Positions 45,080-54,402 of a stretch of 64,000 nucleotides of DNA are shown here, piece after piece (position 1 is the stretch's first letter; each line of letters starts with the position of its first letter). The stretch spans positions 67,923,764-67,987,763 of the forward strand of contig NC_030683.2 in assembly GCF_000004195.4 (NCBI RefSeq). Reading direction: 5' to 3'. Both the position numbers and the translations under genes were made by a program. The notes below the pieces were generated by a model. The model saw nothing but the letters and a program-made list of their open reading frames with translations. It searched no databases and was not told the DNA's origin. The DNA comes from Xenopus tropicalis (taxonomy: Eukaryota > Chordata > Amphibia > Anura > Pipidae).

Positions 45080-45629
45080 TCTGCACTAAGAGGTCCCGTA
45101 GGTTTGTACCCCTCCTATAGTTGACAAGTGGGGCATTGGGCAAAACTTTCTTAAATTCAGGATCGGCCTGGAGAATATTTCGATTTTTGCCAATAGTGTT
45201 TCTAATGTAGCCGGATCTAGAATTAAAAGTGGTACTGAACACAATACCCAGGTGTGCCTTGGGTGCCCTATTGGTAAGGCTACAGCATGAACGAGCCGTT
45301 GATAAGGCCTGTGATAGAACTGAGACTGGGTAACCCCTCACTTCAAAGCGCCCCCACATCTCAAGGATTTGGGTTTCCGCTATCCGCTCATCTGAGTTAT
45401 TCCTCAAAACCCTACAAAATTGTGAAATGGGTAAGGTTTTTTTAAGGGCTGGAGGATGACTACTGCCAAAGTGAAGAAGCACATTCTTGTCAGTGGGCTT
45501 ACGGAACAGAGAGTGACCCAGGTGGTTACCTGGGATCCATAGCTCAATGTCCAAAATATGTAACCGCTCACCCTGGATCTCAGCTGTAAATTTTACAGGA
45601 CTGTCAAGCGCATTAAGGTTAGTCACCAT
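45009..45629 (-). pseudogene. Penelope-like element 1, RT thumb and linker region
   Basis: 206 codons following the RT palm. Visible are LHILDIELW, the FRKPTDKN motif typical of Penelope RTs (the 'KPTD' block), and a long linker ending near the GIY-YIG frame. It overlaps the next frame by a frameshift. No catalytic residue of its own is expected here. Confidence 0.8.
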
Positions 45630-45649
45630 ATTGTGAAATTCATCCTCCG

Positions 45650-46042
45650 TTCCACTCTAGAGCATCATCATATTATCTATATAGGGCCGGAAAAAAACAA
45701 AAGATTATTCCCATAATTTGGCAAGATATACAGTTGTTCAAAGCAATGCATAAATAAATTAACGTATGATGGAGCCATGGCCGCACCCATCTCGGTGCCG
45801 GAAACCTGTAGAAAAAAATCATATTCAAACCGAAAATAATACAAGGTAAGTGCTAAGTGCAAAAGTTCCAGTACAAATGAAATTGGGGGCCCCTGATAGC
45901 CATCCATTGTCTCCAATGCACACCGAGTGGCCGCCAAACCCTCATCATGTGGGATGCAGGTGTACAGACTAACCACATCCATACTTGCTAAAAAGAAATG
46001 TGTGCCCACAGGGATACTCAATTGTTTAATGCAGTCCAGCAA
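45650..46042 (-). pseudogene. Penelope-like element 1, RT palm
   Basis: Encodes FLASMDVVSLYTCIPHDEGL (first catalytic Asp of the palm) and the GTEMGAAMAPSYVNLFM block. A frameshift near 45690 and the catalytic box just beyond it (about 45660-45685) read YIDN plus a stop codon shortly after, where active relatives have two Asp. The polymerase is therefore inactive. Confidence 0.85.
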
Positions 46043-46054
46043 ATGTGGAGTGTC

Positions 46055-46606
46055 CTAAAGATAGGTAGGTGTTTTCTGTACCGCCGGCTGTAATATAGTG
46101 TCTAAATATACACAAATAGGGTGCAATAAAGAATTCCGTCCCGACACAATCGGACACCCTGGTGGCTGCGTAACACTTTTGTGTATTTTTGGCAGCGTAT
46201 ACAATACCAGGCAAACCGGATGCTCCAACCTCAGAAACTCACCCAATTGTTTGTTCACCTCCCCATTGTTAATTGCCTCATCTAAGACACTGAAAACCCT
46301 AGCCTTGAACACAGAAATGGGATCTCCGGGTAAATGTCTATAAACAGAATCATCCGACAATTGGCCTAAGATCTCAGTCCGATAGTCACAATAATTAATA
46401 AGCACAATTCCCCCACCTTTATCAGCAGGACAAATCACTATATCTTTAACCTCTGTTAGTGCTTTTAAGGCTATTCGTTCAGTAGGAGACAAATTGTCAC
46501 GATATTTAGATTTAACATCAGTTAGAACCTCTCTTTCCACCGCTTGTTTAAACAACTTAATGGCAGGGTTCGTGACCGGTGGTGTAAACAGGCTTTTTAG
46601 CTTCAA
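46055..46606 (-). pseudogene. Penelope-like element 1, RT N-terminal region
   Basis: 183 codons with NLSPTERIALKALTE, the ICPADKGGGIVLINYCDY block (DKGGG is characteristic of Penelope RTs) and LYTLPKIHKS followed by GCPIVSGRNSLLHPICVYLD. It continues upstream to about 46720 in a broken frame. A frameshift around 46045 separates it from the palm. Confidence 0.87.
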
Positions 46607-46734
46607 TGTTATCAGATTGTTTAGTGTCCAAATTCACGAAGTGATGTTTCAGGTTAATATTACGGCACAATTTAAAGAACTCAACCTCCCAATCAAAAGA
46701 GGTCACGGACGCAAAATGTAGACATTCCAATATT

Positions 46735-46970
46735 CAACTTGTCTAAACACACGCTCTCCTTGGGGGAGATTAGTGTGTTACAGAAGGGCTTGTCCTTTGT
46801 GCCGTCCCACCGCTTTAACGCTTTTGATTGGGAGGTTGAGTTCTTTGAGTTGAGTTCGAAACGTTGACCTACCTTTCCATGTACTAAGTTTTATATACTT
46901 CAATAAAAGTTAATTTTTAAAGGATTCCCGGTGTGCATCGCTATACCTATACCTGGACTTTATTTAAATT
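46735..46970 (+). pseudogene. Inverted Penelope N-terminal fragment joined to pseudo-LTR
   Basis: Plus-strand codons for NLSKHTL...LQKGLSFVPSHRFNAFDWEVEFF correspond to the region just upstream of the minus-strand RT piece. The word TTTTGATTGGGAGGTTGAGT is present on both strands (46675-46698 and 46821-46841). The coding piece then jumps straight to GAAACGTTGACCTACC and an AATAAAA-bearing pseudo-LTR end. Confidence 0.7.
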
Positions 46971-47044
46971 GCCTGAATCGGTAGCACCTGGGTCAGGTAG
47001 TTATTTGCCAAGGAGTGCTGAACTATTGCGGTTTGTATATATAT

Positions 47045-47285
47045 ATATATATATATAAAACATTAGAAAGTCGGCACTCACAACAAAATAAATCAGACAG
47101 CCTGGGTGCAGTCCATACAAATTATTTAGACCAAAATCATCCAACGAGGAATCTGCACGTTTCAGCTGGCGTTTTCAACTTTAAGAAAGGCTGTAGCTAC
47201 AGCTGAAATGTTAGTTTTGTTCTCCAAATAAATCTTTTTAGCACATAAGTCCTGTGATTGCGGATTCCTCGTTGGATGATTTTGG

Positions 47286-47290
<5 letters not shown>
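47045..47290. repeat. Penelope-type terminal hairpin between (TA)n runs
   Basis: 'aaaatcatccaacgaggaat' (about 47132-47151) recurs inverted at about 47262-47282. Inside are 'gctgtagctacagctgaaat', a perfect stem next to a GAAA core-like box, and 'aataaatc'. It fits a short head-to-head pair of Penelope termini. Bordered by (TA)n at 47036-47057 and 47286-47306. Confidence 0.55.
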
Positions 47291-47317
<27 letters not shown>

Positions 47318-47700
47318 TATGAATAGATGTGAGCGTGGAGCAATAAAACTTTTGATACTTTTGCACAAATCGGAGCCGTGAGTGCTTTCTGCTGCAGCTA
47401 TGTATATATATATATATATATATATAACATCCAACTGAGCCGCAATCCCAAGTAATAAAACATAGCTTTTATTAAAGCATTATTAAAAATATGCCAGCAA
47501 TGTTCATAGCAGTATATAAAAAATCAATACTTAGCAATCCAGTATGCCACATAAACGCAATGTTTTGGGGGGCATCCCACCCCCTTTCTCAAGTGTACCT
47601 CGTGGCTATAACAAATAGTGATACGCATATACATCAGTTCCTTGTATAGCTCAAAAGCGGAGGTGATGTGGCGGGTAACTATGGAGACAGTGTACACAAA

Positions 47701-48127
47701 GGGGCTGATTTACTAACCCACGAATCCGACCCGAATTGGAAAAGTTGCGACTTGAAAACGAACATTTTGTGACTTTTTCGTATGTTTTGCGATTTTTTCG
47801 GCGTTAAAACTTACGCGAAAAGTTGCGCCTTTTGCGTAGCGTTAAAACTTAAAAGGTGCGAAGTTTCGCGTAAGTTTTAACGCTACGAAAAAAGCGCAAC
47901 TTTTTGCGCAAGTTTTAACGCTACGAAAAATCGCAAGATTTTACGCAACTTTCGTAATGGCTACGAAAAACTTGCATTTTTACGCAAAAATCGTATTGGT
48001 AACGAAAAATTCGTAAAGACGCCGAAAAAATCGCAAAAAATACGAAAAAATCGCAAAATACCGATCTTTACGAAAAAAACGCAATCGGACTCATTTCGAC
48101 CCGTTCGTGGGTTAGTAAATCAGCCCC
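47701..48127. mobile_element. Foldback MITE, family A (copy 3)
   Basis: 427-bp palindrome from GGGGCTGATTTACTAACCCA to GTTAGTAAATCAGCCCC, with the 3-bp duplication AAA (47698-47700, 48128-48130). Same arm words as copies at 16083, 28048 and 62262. Confidence 0.85.
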
Positions 48128-48458
48128 AAAGAGTGTACACCATATTCACGGAAGCCGACACGCCAATCCCGCTGTCAATGTACAAACTTAGCAAACACAA
48201 AAAATTCAAAATTGTATAAATGCAATACAGTAGTCTCAAAACATACCTATTGGCGAAACAACATATGGCAAGCACAAATATTTTCTGGGATAAAAGGAAG
48301 AAGAAGAATAAAAATAAAAATAGAAATAAAAGGAAAATCAGAGAAAAGAAAAAAGTAAAAAGGGGATTAAGAGTGAAGAATACAGAAAAAATAAAAATTA
48401 ATAAAGATAAAAATAAAGAATAAAGTATTCATATTCATGTCTAAATAGATGTTCAGTA

Positions 48459-48893
48459 TCAACACAAATATACATCTGGATATAATATAGTCCAAATAGC
48501 ATGTAAGCTATAAGAACAAATGTAAATCAAAATCCTTATTAAGACCTTTTGGTTCAAGCGGTGAATCCATTCAACCTCAATTTTTCGGAATAATTTAACA
48601 CGATCACCCCCTCTCTTAGGAGGAGGGACGTGTTGTATGACACGATATCTTAAATCGTCTGCTGTATGCCCTGCTTCTAGACAATGTCTGGACACCGGAA
48701 GAATATTATTCCCCATATTTACCGTGGATCTATGCTGTGAAAATCTGTCTCTCACTTTTTGAGTGGTTTCTCCAATATAGGTCAAATTACATGGGCATAC
48801 TAACATGTACACCACAAAACTGGTGTCACACATATTATGCCCATGAATCTTGTATGTTCTACCCATCTGAATGTCAACAAAGAAACCACTCAA
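48459..48893 (-). pseudogene. Penelope-like element 2, GIY-YIG endonuclease
   Basis: 144 codons with SFVVYMLVCPCN, TYIGETT, FSQHRS, SRHCLEAGH, IQHVPPPKRGGDR and RKIEVEWIHRLN. VVY and YIG are the two signature blocks, the conserved Arg is in the QHRS region, and the Glu of EVEW is the expected catalytic residue. The domain itself is uninterrupted. It lacks the RT because the copy is truncated upstream by an inverted duplication. The last ~30 residues read into UTR. Confidence 0.85.
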
Positions 48894-48945
48894 AAAGTGA
48901 GAGATAGATTTTCACAGCATAGATCCGTAAATACGGGGAATAATA
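48700..48945. repeat. Inverted duplication (snap-back) of GIY-YIG coding DNA
   Basis: About 48700-48768 recurs inverted at 48884-48945 ('aaaccactcaaaaagtgaga', 'cagattttcacagcatagatc', 'ggggaataat') with a few changes, around a loop of about 115 bp. The loop side is normal Penelope sequence. The far arm abuts the inverted-repeat element that starts at 48951. Confidence 0.85.
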
Positions 48946-49275
48946 CTGTATTCACTAAAGTGCAATAAAATTTATCACACGCTTTTTTGCGCTAAATTAG
49001 ACGCGATAATTAGCGCGCTATTCACCATTGTATTAACGCATGCGTTAATTTTTGCGCTGAAATGAATACGATCGCATGATTCACAAACACTTAGGCGCGC
49101 TAAATATCGCATTGGTCTATGCGAAAATTAACACCTACTTCAGGCAGGCGATAAATTATAGAAAGTACAGTAAATGCGTTTTTGGCAATAAAATATGGAC
49201 TTAGCAGTGTTATTTATTCAAGTATGTGTCTTTTTACCAAATTTTACTAAAGTCTTGGCATGTATGGAATTTCGC

Positions 49276-49500
49276 TACTATAGCGGTAAATATTTAGTCG
49301 CCATAATATACAGTACTATAGCGGTAAATATTTAGTCGCCATAATATACAGAACTATAGCGGTAAATATTTAGTCCCCATAATATACAGTACTATAGCTG
49401 TAAATATTTAGTCGCCATAATATACAGTACTATAGCGGTAAATATTTAGTCGCCATAATATACAGTACTGTAGCGGTAAATATTTAGTCGCACAAAATAC
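49276..49500. repeat. 38-bp tandem repeat upstream of Myb-like gene
   Basis: Six units start at 49276, 49314, 49352, 49390, 49428 and 49466, each ACTATAGCGGTAAATATTTA followed by GTCGCCATAATATACAG. The period is exact and few bases differ. The array ends about 150 bp before the start codon. It could hold promoter or protein-binding sites; this is inference. Confidence 0.93.
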
Positions 49501-49649
49501 ATTACTAGGTATATTTTGGCGATTTCTTTGTCGCGACTTTGTAATCTCGCGACTTGCGGACATTTTGTAGCGATTTTGTAATCTCGTGACATGTGTGACT
49601 TGGGGCCATTTTGTGTCATTGAGCCTGCAGTCACACTGAGAGGAGCATC

Positions 49650-50506
49650 ATGCCTGGGGTTTCTGATCTGCTACCAGGGGAGAGGCACTATATTGTCAGC
49701 TTTTTCCTGCGCTCAGGATATGACAACCCGCCGCTGGGGCCCTTAGGCGTCCACGAGAGGAAGAGGGCAATCCTGCATGAGCTCAAAGCTGGTTTGCTCA
49801 CCGGTTTTGCCCTTGATGTGGACCTCCGCCTGCTCCAGCGCATATGGTCTGACCTGAAGCGCAGGAATTCAGATCTGGTGGCTGAAATTGCGGAAGGTAA
49901 TTATTGTACTTTATTATGCTTTTACAGTATACGTTCAGTAAAAGATTTAGCAAGTAATTTGAACTAAAAGTACAAATGTAAGAAATGTCAGGGCTGATGA
50001 AAGTAACATAGTAACATAGTAAGTTGGGTTGAAAAAAGACATACGTCCATCACGTTCAACCATAATGCCAGTGAGGAACTGAAACGTTGGTCACAATAAA
50101 CCTCTGAATATTATTTCACATCTTCGTGACTCCTTGTGAAAATCCTGTATGTGCCGTCACCCCATGCCTGTCTAGATTTTGTTTTGCCACAGGCACCCAG
50201 GCATTATTGTTCCTTATGGTGTGCAGCTTCCCAGCACTTCGTATTGTATATATATATACACATCTATTTTCAAATACATATGCATAAATAAGTTTAAAGC
50301 AGGGGGGAAGCAGCAGGGAGCGGCCCATAGTATGACTCATTTGTGGAAGGGCCACGAATGTTTTAGGGGGCCCTAGCTAACAATGTCTGTGTGTCCTTTG
50401 TATTTATGTGAGGGTTCACAGGGGAGGGGCCATTGGGGGGGTGGGAGGAGGGGGGCCCAAAAAATGTTGTTGTGAGGGGCCCCATTATATATGATGGTGT
50501 ATGAAT

Positions 50507-50537
<31 letters not shown>

Positions 50538-51051
50538 ATATATTACACAAAATAACATCTTGCAATACTATCTCACAGAACTTCAACTGGCGCCTCATCC
50601 CCAGGCACACCAGGCTCCTGTAGCCCCCGAGGCCCACCAGGCTCCTGTGGCCCCTGAGGCCCACCAGGCTCCAGCGGCCCCCGAGGTCCCAGCACCAGCG
50701 GCCTCCGAGGCCCCAGCACCAGCGCCCCCCGAGGCCCCAGCACCAGAGGCCCCCGCACCAGCGCCCCCCGAGGCCCCAGCACCAGAGGCCCCCGAGGCCC
50801 CGGACACTCCCCCCCTTCATTCCTCCCCCAGTTTCCCCCCAGTTTCCCCCCAGGCCCTTGTGTTCTCCCCCCAGGCCCCGGACTCCCCCCAGGCCAAGCG
50901 CTGGGCACCAGGTTCTCCTGCAGACGAGGGACCATCACGCCGGTCAATGCAGGAGAACCTGGATAACATCAAGGCCCAGTTGGCCCAGCTCCGGGGGGAA
51001 ATGGATGAACTTAGGAGGGACATTCGAGAACTCAAGGGCAGCAAGCCCTAA
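49650..51051 (+). CDS. Myb/SANT-like DNA-binding protein, two exons
   Basis: Exon 1 49650-49896 ends at a good donor (GAAG|GTAATT). Exon 2 50579-51051 starts after an acceptor (TCTCACAG|AA). Joining restores the frame across a phase-1 intron, giving 239 residues with no stop. Residues about 5-80 form three predicted helices ending DLRLLQRIWSDLKRRNSDL. The Trp in 'xxWxDLKRR' is typical of the third helix of Myb/SANT-like domains in Harbinger accessory proteins and their domesticated relatives. Residues about 85-195 are Pro/Ala/Glu-rich with repeated APEAHQAP-like units. The end (about 205-237) is a heptad coiled coil (NIKAQLAQLRGEMDELRRDI). Harbinger Myb-like proteins bind transposon DNA and bring in the transposase, but no transposase lies here. 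The intron contains a LINE tail and Penelope-derived DNA. A captured host gene is the alternative. Confidence 0.7.
50001..50065 (-). repeat. LINE 3'-tail fragment in intron
   Basis: On the minus strand: 'ggttgaacgtgatggac', 'gtcttttttcaaccc' and 'tactatgttactatgtta'. This is the same kind of tail as the CR1-clade copies. Just downstream (50076-50180) 'ctgaaacgttggtcac' and 'aataaacctctgaat' look like a Penelope terminus. Confidence 0.7.
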
Positions 51052-51088
51052 GTTTTATTTTCCCTATTTTTTTCCCTTTAATTGTTAT

Positions 51089-51094
51089 AATAAA
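51089..51094 (+). terminator. Polyadenylation signal of Myb-like gene
   Basis: AATAAA 37 bases after the stop codon, followed by a T-rich stretch and 'ctggttaatgtc'. The spacing fits the 3' end of the two-exon gene. Confidence 0.7.
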
Positions 51095-52043
51095 AGTTTT
51101 TATTTTTCTACTTTTGAACTGGTTAATGTCTAATTATTTTTCCTTCCTTGATATGGTATTCTATACTTTCATGTAGTATCTCCTACACATTTATCAGTAA
51201 CAGCATCAATATGCTATATGGGTTAAATTTTTTCAAATATTCTGCCAACAAATTTGTCTTTTTTGCTGAATAGTAAAACTTGCGTTAATTAGTATGTAGC
51301 GTATTTTCTGGCGAGTGTGATAACTGCCAATCAAATTTTTTGTTGCCAGAATAATTGCAATATTATATTTGTTCCCGTTTATTAAAGTGCCCATAACATA
51401 TTTGCCATTTATTCTGTGTCTAAAATCCCCCACTTAATTTAAGCCACTTTAGCAAACGGACCCCTAAGTATTTGGCTAAATATTCTTAAATACCCCCCCC
51501 TATTTTATTATCTCTAGCACTTCTTTTTTTTTCTTACTTATATTTTTATTGTTTTTTGGGGTTTTTTTTTGCAAATAAACATTTATACAGCACCTCTGTA
51601 GCACTTCTGTGCTCTCCCAGGGCAAAATGTTGCCAGTTTTATGCTGCCGATTGCCGCGTGCGTAATGTCGCGACAATTAGAGCTTGCGATAATTAGCGTG
51701 CATGCAAAAAATACCACGCACGTTATTTATCGCGACAAAAATATCGCATGCAGTATCGCGCGTAAAATAGCGCAAGTGTGCTAATAGTGAATCGTGCGAA
51801 AAGTCGCGAAAATTAAGACGCAATAAAATTTTTAATGCACGCTATAAATAGCGCACATTTTATCGCACTTTAGTGAATCGCCCCCATCGAGTTATACAAG
51901 GGTCCGATAAGGGGGGGAGCGATAGTTGTCTTGGACATGGATAAATATATAGCAGAAATTGAACGTCTATTAAGTGACACTAAAGAAAGGCCTTTATACC
52001 GGGCGCAGCATAGGAGGAGGGCCCACATGACTGGGCAGACAAC

Positions 52044-52920
52044 GTGAGCGCCGATTGGGCAGCTCGGGCAACTTCCTCGGGGGCATCCCAGTCCCAAACC
52101 CAACCCACAAGCAGCCCTATAGTGACGGGGCTGATAGCCCAGCCCAGCCAGCCAGAAGGGACAGGGGGTGGGGCTACAGCACCTGGGGATGCAGCAGCAA
52201 AAAAAGGGGATAAACCAACCCTGATGTCGGACTCTGCAAAAGGGCACGCATACATCTGCTTTGAGGGCCCTCTGTGTGCCCACCTGAAGCCTGAAATAAG
52301 GGAAAAATTTTGGAAGCGGGAGTACATAGATATCTTCACCCTGCTCCCCCTGGAACGTTTTAGCATAGAGAGATGGAAAAAAGGCAAGGAACATAGAAAA
52401 GAGGAGGACGAGGATAGGCGGTGCTTTCGTATTATCCCCAGAACATTTGGGAATTGGCTGCAGGCCCTTGCCACACTGGCAAGTGTGATAGGCGAGAAGC
52501 ATTTGGGAGGCCCACAAGGTGTATGGGGGCATGGCTTGGCTCAGATACGATGAGCAATGTCAACAACACATGTCAATTAGACCAGAAATAAGGTGGGATC
52601 ATAGGGATATAGGACTATGGATGAGACTTGTGAATTGCAAGGGTTACCAAGGGTACTCAAGCTTTCAAGCGGGCTCCGGTAGGCAGGCCACCAGCCCAGC
52701 TGGAGCACACAAAAAGGGTGTGTGCTGGCTATATAATGACAGCCAGTGCAGGTGGGGCAACTTGTGCCGCTACCAGCACGAATGCTCCTTATGCACAGGA
52801 ACCCACCCCTATGCTAGGTGTTTCAAACGACCCAAGGAAGGAACAGGAAAACCGGGAGATAACAATAAAAAAAGGGGAGACACCAGTGAAGCTCACAGCG
52901 ATGCGACCCTGGCTAGATAA
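52044..52920 (+). pseudogene. DIRS Gag-like protein
   Basis: Two frames (52044-52553 and 52519-52920) joined by a frameshift near 52530. The first has a Ser/Gln/Pro-rich start and the GPLCAHLKPEIREKFWKREYIDIF block. The second has WDHRDIGLWMRLV and the Cys/His block CWLYNDSQCRWGNLCRYQH with ECSLCTGTHPYARCF, a CCCH-like plus zinc-knuckle arrangement found in DIRS Gag proteins. It probably packages RNA in the active element. The shift makes this copy defective. Confidence 0.75.
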
Positions 52921-53580
52921 TTACCCCAACCAAGACAAAGCTGAGTTACTGAGGGCTGGTTTCCAACACGGGTTCAAAATTCCAGGGGAAGACACCCCAG
53001 GGTGTCCAACCATAAATAACCGTAAAAGGAAACCCATCCTTAGTACTGGAAAAGCTTACAAAACAGATTAGCTTGGGCAGGATGGCCGGCCTGTTTAGCA
53101 CACCCCCATTTAAAAACACAAGTATATCCCCACTGGGCTTGGTTCCCAAAAAAGAACCGGGCAAATACCATCTTATCCATCATTTGTCATATCCCCCGGG
53201 GTCCCGCGATATAATAGACAAAGAGTTAACTAAGGTATCCTACACATCATTTGACGAAGCGATCCGCCTAGCGGTTGCGGCGGGCCCAGGGGCACTAATG
53301 GCCAAGACAGATATCGAGGCTGCATTTTGGCTCCTGCCGGAGCCAATGGCAATGGCAACCTCCAGACTAAAAAAGCCACACCACTTTGTCAGGCTGCAGG
53401 CTAAAAAAGGATCTAGGGATTTGGCCAAAATTCCTCCAAGCATACAATGGTAGGTCTTATTGGCAAAAATCAACTGACACCAACAAGGACCTGCAGCTGT
53501 TTACTGATGCAGCAGGATCTTCTGGGCATACTTTAGCAGCAGCTGGTGCGCCGAAAAATGGCCCGAGAGCTTGGTAGCGG
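52890..53580 (+). pseudogene. DIRS reverse transcriptase and RNase H remnant
   Basis: About 52899-53070 encodes MRPWLDNYPNQDKAELLRAG..HGFKIPG, the entry region of DIRS RTs. After a frame break, 53082-53345 encodes RMAGLFSTPPF, SPLGLVPKKEPGKYHLIHHL and AKTDIEAAFWLLP (first catalytic Asp). The rest of the palm, including the catalytic Asp pair, is deleted. 53461-53577 encodes an RNase H piece with LQLFTDAAGSSG. Not functional. Confidence 0.8.
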
Positions 53581-53599
53581 GGGGACTGATACCTAATTT

Positions 53600-54395
53600 A
53601 ACCCTCCTGGAATTATTTCCAATCCTGGTGGCCATAGAGCTCTGGGGGCACTCGTTTTCTAATAGAAACATTGTTGCGACATCTAGTATTAATGTGCTTG
53701 CAGTTTAACATATGTTTCCGAGCACAGCACCTGCCAGGTGTAGTCAATGACATTGCTGACTCTTTATCCTGATTCCAGTGGAACAGATTCTGGGGCCTGG
53801 TGCCGGGAGCGAAACCTCAGGGAGAACCCTACCCCGAATCCCTCTGGCAGATCATATGAGAGGTATGATGGCATGGGTACAGAGGTCAGTCGCAGCATCC
53901 ACGTGGTTGGGTTATAAGAGAGTCTGGTCGGACTGGATGCAATTAATGCACTGGAGTGGGGCAGGGGAGAGTGACCGTGACAGACTGGATCTTTTGCTCT
54001 AGCAACTGGGTATATATTTTGAGAATTCCATATCCCCAAGTTGACTAAGAGCAAAACTAGCAGCACTGGCTTTTCTTTTCAAGTTAATGGGATGGAGAGA
54101 CTATACAAAAGAATTTTTAGTCAAACAGGCGGTAAAAGGTTTTAAAAAAGGGAAAAGACTAGAGGACAGGTGCAGGCCCGTGACATTGATCATATTACAA
54201 GGCCTCTTTGAAAAGCTGGAAGTAATTGCATGCAGCGCATACGAAGGGACCCTATTAAAACTAGCATTCTCATGGGCATTTTTCGGTGCCTTTCGGATCT
54301 CCGAATTAGTGAGTAAAAACAGACATACCCCAGGAGGAGTCCTCTGGGAGGACATCCAACTGGCTGACGGGCTACTAACTATAAAAATACATTAC
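53600..54395 (+). pseudogene. DIRS tyrosine recombinase, C-terminally truncated
   Basis: 53600-53700 has LTLLELFPILVAIELWGHSF (end of RNase H). 53778-54000 encodes the N-terminal SAM-like part (STWLGYKRVWSDWMQL). 54063-54395 encodes LGLFEKL-like helices and FGAFRISELV, whose Arg is the first catalytic residue of tyrosine recombinases. Stops at about 54001 and 54043 break the frame. The second Arg/His box and the active-site Tyr are missing because the element is cut at about 54400. Confidence 0.78.
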
Positions 54396-54402
54396 ATTAC
54401 AG

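Larger units (their letters stand above)
44207..47035 (-). mobile_element. Penelope-like element 1, rearranged
   Basis: The minus strand encodes the Penelope RT and GIY-YIG endonuclease in four frame-broken pieces (46606 down to 44570). It has a terminal pseudo-LTR at 44207-44340 with 'ccaaaggtatagcggtg' at its edge. A plus-strand piece (46735-46970) repeats the N-terminal coding region and the same pseudo-LTR in inverted orientation, so the element ends in inverted repeats. Penelope elements often insert as such partial inverted or tandem dimers. A degenerate hammerhead-like block (GGCCC stem, GAAAC-type core) lies at 44281-44335. Confidence 0.88.
47291..48948 (-). mobile_element. Penelope-like element 2, 3' part
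   Basis: The minus strand has a GIY-YIG fragment (48893-48459), an A/G-rich UTR (48290-48425 on plus) and a pseudo-LTR at about 47430-47620 with 'gggggtgggatgccccccaa', a stem in the position of hammerhead stem II. It is interrupted by a foldback MITE at 47701-48127. The 5' side ends in an inverted duplication at 48884-48945. 47291-47430 holds another short terminus with AATAAAAC. Confidence 0.7.
48951..51885. mobile_element. Inverted-repeat transposon carrying a Myb/SANT-like gene
   Basis: The left end TTCACTAAAGTGCAATAAAA and the right end (inverse of GGGGGCGATTCACTAAAGTG) are inverted. Further in, both arms hold CG-rich words (GCGATAATTAGCG, CGCATGCG). The same end motif GATTCACTAAAGT defines the family B MITEs at 31049 and 41902. 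The left tip (about 8 bp) is missing or changed, so the target duplication cannot be read. The cargo is a 38-bp tandem repeat, a two-exon gene and its polyadenylation signal. There is no DDE transposase. Ends of this style and 3-bp targets in related MITEs point to PIF/Harbinger, but that is inference. Confidence 0.72.
51886..54400 (+). mobile_element. DIRS-type retrotransposon, degraded
   Basis: Gag-like region, RT, RNase H remnant and tyrosine recombinase on one strand, the gene set of DIRS1-like elements, which integrate with a recombinase instead of an integrase. There is an internal deletion in the RT (near 53345-53440) and several stops. The 3' end is lost inside the recombinase, where Penelope sequence begins (about 54400). 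The left side directly abuts the Myb-bearing element. Confidence 0.85.

Noticed and set aside
49276..49500. Possible CRISPR array
   Set aside because: Regular 38-bp repeats but no variable spacers, and a vertebrate context.
50573..50947. Minus-strand Gly/Pro-rich frame (124 codons) and others opposite exon 2
   Set aside because: Antisense shadow of the Pro/Ala-rich exon of the Myb-like gene.
51870..52532. 220-codon minus-strand frame
   Set aside because: Antisense to the DIRS Gag-like region; no motif, and the plus-strand reading has clear DIRS features.
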